Assembly (NCBI GenBank): GCA_015494245.1
Contig: WGBN01000404.1
Location: 1 to 5,675 of the forward strand
Length of the DNA stretch: 5,675 bases
Reading direction: 5' to 3'
Source: Saprospiraceae bacterium
GTDB taxonomy: Bacteria; Bacteroidota; Bacteroidia; Chitinophagales; Saprospiraceae
The position numbers and the translations under genes are program-made. This document shows positions 5,639-5,675 of this stretch, in pieces. The first letter of the stretch is position 1. Every line of letters starts with the position of its first letter. The notes beneath the pieces are model-generated. The model had not been told where the DNA came from, made no database searches, and saw only the letters and a list, made by a program, of their open reading frames with translations.

Positions 5639-5675
5639 TGTGGGCGCTTCGCGCCTAATGTGGGCGCTTCGCGCC
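5636..5675 (+). repeat. Two perfect tandem copies of a 20-nt hairpin-forming unit, running to the window edge
   Basis: The unit taatgtgggcgcttcgcgcc occurs at 5636-5655 and again, without mismatch or spacer, at 5656-5675. Each copy contains ggcgc-ttc-gcgcc, a 5-bp G+C stem with a 3-nt loop, at 5643-5655 and 5663-5675. The TAA of the first copy is the prs stop codon. The array may continue beyond the window. The stems could stabilise the prs mRNA 3' end or contribute to termination, but no T-run is visible. Confidence 0.9.

Noticed and set aside
1..5675. CRISPR array, tRNA, insertion sequence, or defence or biosynthetic system
   Set aside because: No spaced repeats, cloverleaf, transposase, nuclease, reverse transcriptase, toxin-antitoxin pair or biosynthetic enzyme set was found on either strand.

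Overview
The window looks like ordinary chromosome from a member of the Bacteroidota, probably with fairly balanced base composition. Four things point there: a C-terminal fragment of a DUF4249-type protein, a secreted hydrolase ending in a type IX secretion (T9SS type A) sorting domain, a Bacteroidota-type lipoprotein of unknown function, and A-rich leaders without Shine-Dalgarno sequences in front of the chosen starts. A placement near the Saprospiria is a guess from overall style and is not shown by the sequence.

Layout. Positions 3-374 (+) hold the last 123 codons of a DUF4249-family protein; its 5' part lies outside the window. Positions 375-514 separate two convergent genes and carry a nested inverted repeat (404-495). 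Then come three genes on the minus strand, transcribed from right to left: a putative lipoprotein (4565 to 3615), a 10-helix EamA/DMT-type permease (3618 to 2743) whose ATG overlaps the lipoprotein stop as ATGA, and a secreted alpha/beta-hydrolase with a T9SS tail (2692 to 515) starting 50 nt after the permease stop. The 125-nt gap 4566-4690 is a divergent control region; on the plus strand it holds a match to the Bacteroidota -7 box (TACCTTTG). It leads into prs (4691-5638, +), the PRPP synthase, the only gene here with a certain function. The window ends in two perfect copies of a 20-nt hairpin-forming unit; the first copy contains the prs stop codon.

How the genes relate. The lipoprotein and permease are almost certainly co-transcribed and may be translationally coupled. 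The hydrolase may be the third gene of the same operon, but its gap could also hold its own promoter. No substrate link between the three can be read from the sequence. prs supplies PRPP for nucleotide, histidine, tryptophan and NAD synthesis and is transcribed away from them. No gap exceeds 150 nt. I see no tRNA, rRNA, CRISPR array, transposase or phage gene. I do not see a new multi-gene system; the most unusual items are the terminal 20-nt repeats, the nested inverted repeat, and the architecture of the secreted hydrolase.
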